From Prevotella falsenii DSM 22864 = JCM 15124 (GTDB lineage: Bacteria > Bacteroidota > Bacteroidia > Bacteroidales > Bacteroidaceae), in assembly GCF_000613945.1 (NCBI RefSeq), contig NZ_BAJY01000020.1, positions 1 through 50,187 on the forward strand: DNA of 50,187 nucleotides, read 5' to 3'. Positions 48,301-50,187 of this stretch are shown piece by piece. A program made the translations under genes and the position numbers. The notes under the pieces are model-generated. The model was not told the DNA's origin. It was given only the letters and a program-made list of their open reading frames with translations, and ran no database searches. Each line of letters begins with the position of its first letter. Position 1 is the first letter of the stretch.

Positions 48301-49933
48301 TGTTTCGCTGAAAGATGCTGACGGACATTCGGTGAAATTGAAGTGGAAGAAGATGGACGAAAACAGACTGAAGTTGTACAACAAGGCTGATTCTGTTATG
48401 CGCTTGAAACTCACCGTTACACCGAAGGAACCGCTCGACGACAAGGGTTGGTACAAAACAGCGCAATGTGTGGCACGTGCTTTAATGATGGTGCGCACTG
48501 CCAGCATATCTTACCGCAACCAGTATTCTATGTCGTTGCCGGGCTTTATGCCGATGATTGGCGATGCGTTTGGGCAGACTCGCCAAAGCGGAGTGATGTC
48601 GCCGGGTCTGAATTTTGCTTTCGGTGCCATCGACGACAGCTATATCGAACGGGCAAGAGAAAAAGGTTGGCTACTTGTTTCTGACAGTATTGCTACGCCC
48701 GCATCGACAAACAAGACGGAAGATTTGCAGCTTCGGGCAACGCTTGAGCCTGTCCGCGACCTGAAGATAGACCTCAATGCAAGCCGCATGGAAACGGTTT
48801 CAAAGAGCGTGCAATATATGTATGCAGGCAATCCTACTACGCAAAGCGGTACGCTGACGATGACTACAATCTCAATAGGTACGGCTTTCGAGAGTCAGGG
48901 CAATGCCAACAACGGTTATCGCAGTGCGACTTTCGAGAAGTTTGCCAAGTCGCTCGATGGTTATCGTAACCGTGTCGAGGCTCGCTACATCGGTGCCAAC
49001 TATCCGATGTCGATGGGTGGAGGTAAGTTCGACCCACGTGTGGGAACGGTAAATAAGTACAGTTCCGATGTAATGATACCCGCTTTCCTGAACGCTTATA
49101 CAAGTATGAGCGGCAACGGACTGAATATATTCCCCAAGCTGAAGAGCTTGTTGCCCAACTGGACCATTCGTTACAGCGGACTGTCGCGCTTGCCGTTCTT
49201 CCAGAATATCTTCAAGAGCGTGAACATCAACCACTCTTACAAGAGCATCTTTGCCATTGGCTCTTACCAAAGTTTCAGCACGTGGCAGGAATATATGAAT
49301 GGTTTGGGATTTGTGAAAGACGCTACATCGGGTGCACCCGTACCAAGTTCGATGTATAACATTTCGCAAGTGAGCATAAACGAGGCATTCTCGCCATTGC
49401 TCGGAATCGATGTTACCTTGCAAAACAACCTTACGGCTCGTTTGGAATATCGCCAGACGCGTGTTCTGTCGCTCTCCATGACGAGTGTTCAGATAAACGA
49501 AGCAATGTCGAAAGACTGGGTTATCGGTTTTGGCTATCGCATCAATAACGTGAATTTGTTTGGCGGTCGCAACTCACGATTGGTAAAGAATACCAAGAAG
49601 AAAGACAACCGGCAAGACCAGCAGAATAGCAATACGCAGAGCACAAGCAATAAAAACAGTGGCGGCATCAACCGCGACCTGAACCTTCGTCTCGATTTAA
49701 GCTATCGCAAACAAGCCTCTATCACGCGCGATATTGCAACCGTAACATCGGCTGCATCGAGTGGGAACACTGCTTTCAAGGCTTCTTTCGTTGGCGATTA
49801 TACGTTGAGTCGCCTTATCACGGCAAGCATTTATTACGACATTCAAATCAATACGCCGTTACTTTCTTCGAGCAGCTACCCTACAACAACCCACGATTTC
49901 GGTATCAGCCTGAAACTCAGCCTCACCCGATAA
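42324..49933 (+). pseudogene. sprA: SprA/Sov type IX secretion outer-membrane translocon (frameshifted as sequenced)
   Basis: The two open segments together cover about 2,536 residues, the size of SprA/Sov. The N-terminus has a signal-like helix (YILSALLLLAGVSLLALG). The body is the large beta-barrel with many repeats of aromatic-ended strands and SprA-family segments such as FGPGGVRVRTQGTAELRFG and QLIAGQSSGTQDRASYLDDF; it ends in a beta-strand (GISLKLSLTR). The frame breaks at 46577; one extra C restores EGQYDKYSRQDCEAVWPAEN and joins both halves. SprA forms the giant channel through which T9SS cargo crosses the outer membrane. The break is most likely a sequence error. Confidence 0.93.
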
Positions 49934-49959
49934 GGTTTGTTTTATTATAAACAAGCCTT
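49932..49959 (+). terminator. Terminator hairpin overlapping the sprA stop
   Basis: AAGGTTTGTTT pairs with AAACAAGCCTT (one G-U pair) around ATTATA. The following T-run is short (CTTTC). Confidence 0.5.
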
Positions 49960-50078
49960 CTTTCGCAATAGAAATATTCTTCTATCTTTCTGTATGTTCA
50001 ACGTGTAGCAGGCTATACGTTGAACGTCTATCATCGATATACTTGACCGCCCGCTATCAAATAACCGAATAGCCTACA

Positions 50079-50187
50079 CTGGACACGTTTGTCCAACTTA
50101 TTGGACACACTTGTCCGGTCGGTTGGACACGTTAGTCCAATTAATTGGACAAGTGTGTCCAATCGGTTGGATTAACGTGTCCAATGG
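50079..50187 (+). repeat. 22-bp-period array, family C (runs to the window end)
   Basis: Five units at 50081, 50103, 50125, 50147 and 50169 (numbering the GGA of each), exactly 22 bp apart. Each is 18 bp, TTGGAC-N6-GTCCAA with small variations, plus a 4-bp spacer. Cores: ACGTTT, ACACTT, ACGTTA, AAGTGT, TAACGT. Core 4 is the reverse complement of core 2, and core 5 of core 3. Confidence 0.9.

Overview
The window looks like chromosome from an oral Prevotella-type member of the Bacteroidales, possibly near P. intermedia; the species is a guess. The evidence is the Bacteroidetes -7 box (TAnnTTTG) in front of many genes, two type IX secretion (T9SS) genes (porT-like and sprA/sov), diaminopimelate dehydrogenase, a BspA-like leucine-rich-repeat protein, and Bacteroidales families such as DUF3822 and DUF4468.

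Layout. 0-7.3 kb: the tail of an unidentified gene, then a reverse-strand five-gene export system (TolC, HlyD lipoprotein, double ATPase, two ABC-2 permeases) with a divergent AraC-type regulator. 7.8-12.9 kb: ddh, a small unknown gene, rplS, a 5'-nucleotidase split into two genes in swapped order, a porT-like gene and a 2x[4Fe-4S] ferredoxin. 13-19.2 kb: an AT-rich accessory stretch with a 106-bp palindromic MITE, a PIN-nuclease/membrane-protein gene pair, a Bro-N/Fic protein, a voltage-gated-type ion channel and a coiled-coil membrane protein. 19.2-25.2 kb: dnaK, a secreted alpha/beta hydrolase and the LRR protein. 25.6-34 kb: dinD, a DUF4468 protein, pgk, queC, a YitT-family gene, mnmA and a secreted C1 aminopeptidase. 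34.2-36.9 kb: repeats and a secreted unknown protein. 37-50 kb: a SprT-like protease coupled to a RecD-like helicase, a DUF3822 gene, rsmD, an HU-like DNA-binding protein, ruvA and the giant sprA/sov gene.

The most striking signal is intergenic. Seven arrays in three unrelated sequence families share one architecture: four or five units at exactly 22 bp, each with inverted-repeat arms around a short asymmetric core, and the core orientation flips from unit to unit. Family A is at 183, 7456, 27942 and 40770; family B at 21468 and 34516 (in opposite orientation); family C at 50079. A 66-bp tandem duplication at 36823 is 3 x 22 bp. Separately, two near-palindromic 175-200 bp elements (9180 and 34254) differ by compensatory base-pair changes, which suggests a conserved folded structure.

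Seven coding interruptions (ABC permease, Bro-N/Fic, a DUF6078-like gene, a membrane protein, dnaK twice, sprA) can each be repaired by adding one base to a short homopolymer. Because dnaK is hit twice, I think most are sequence or assembly errors rather than real pseudogenes.
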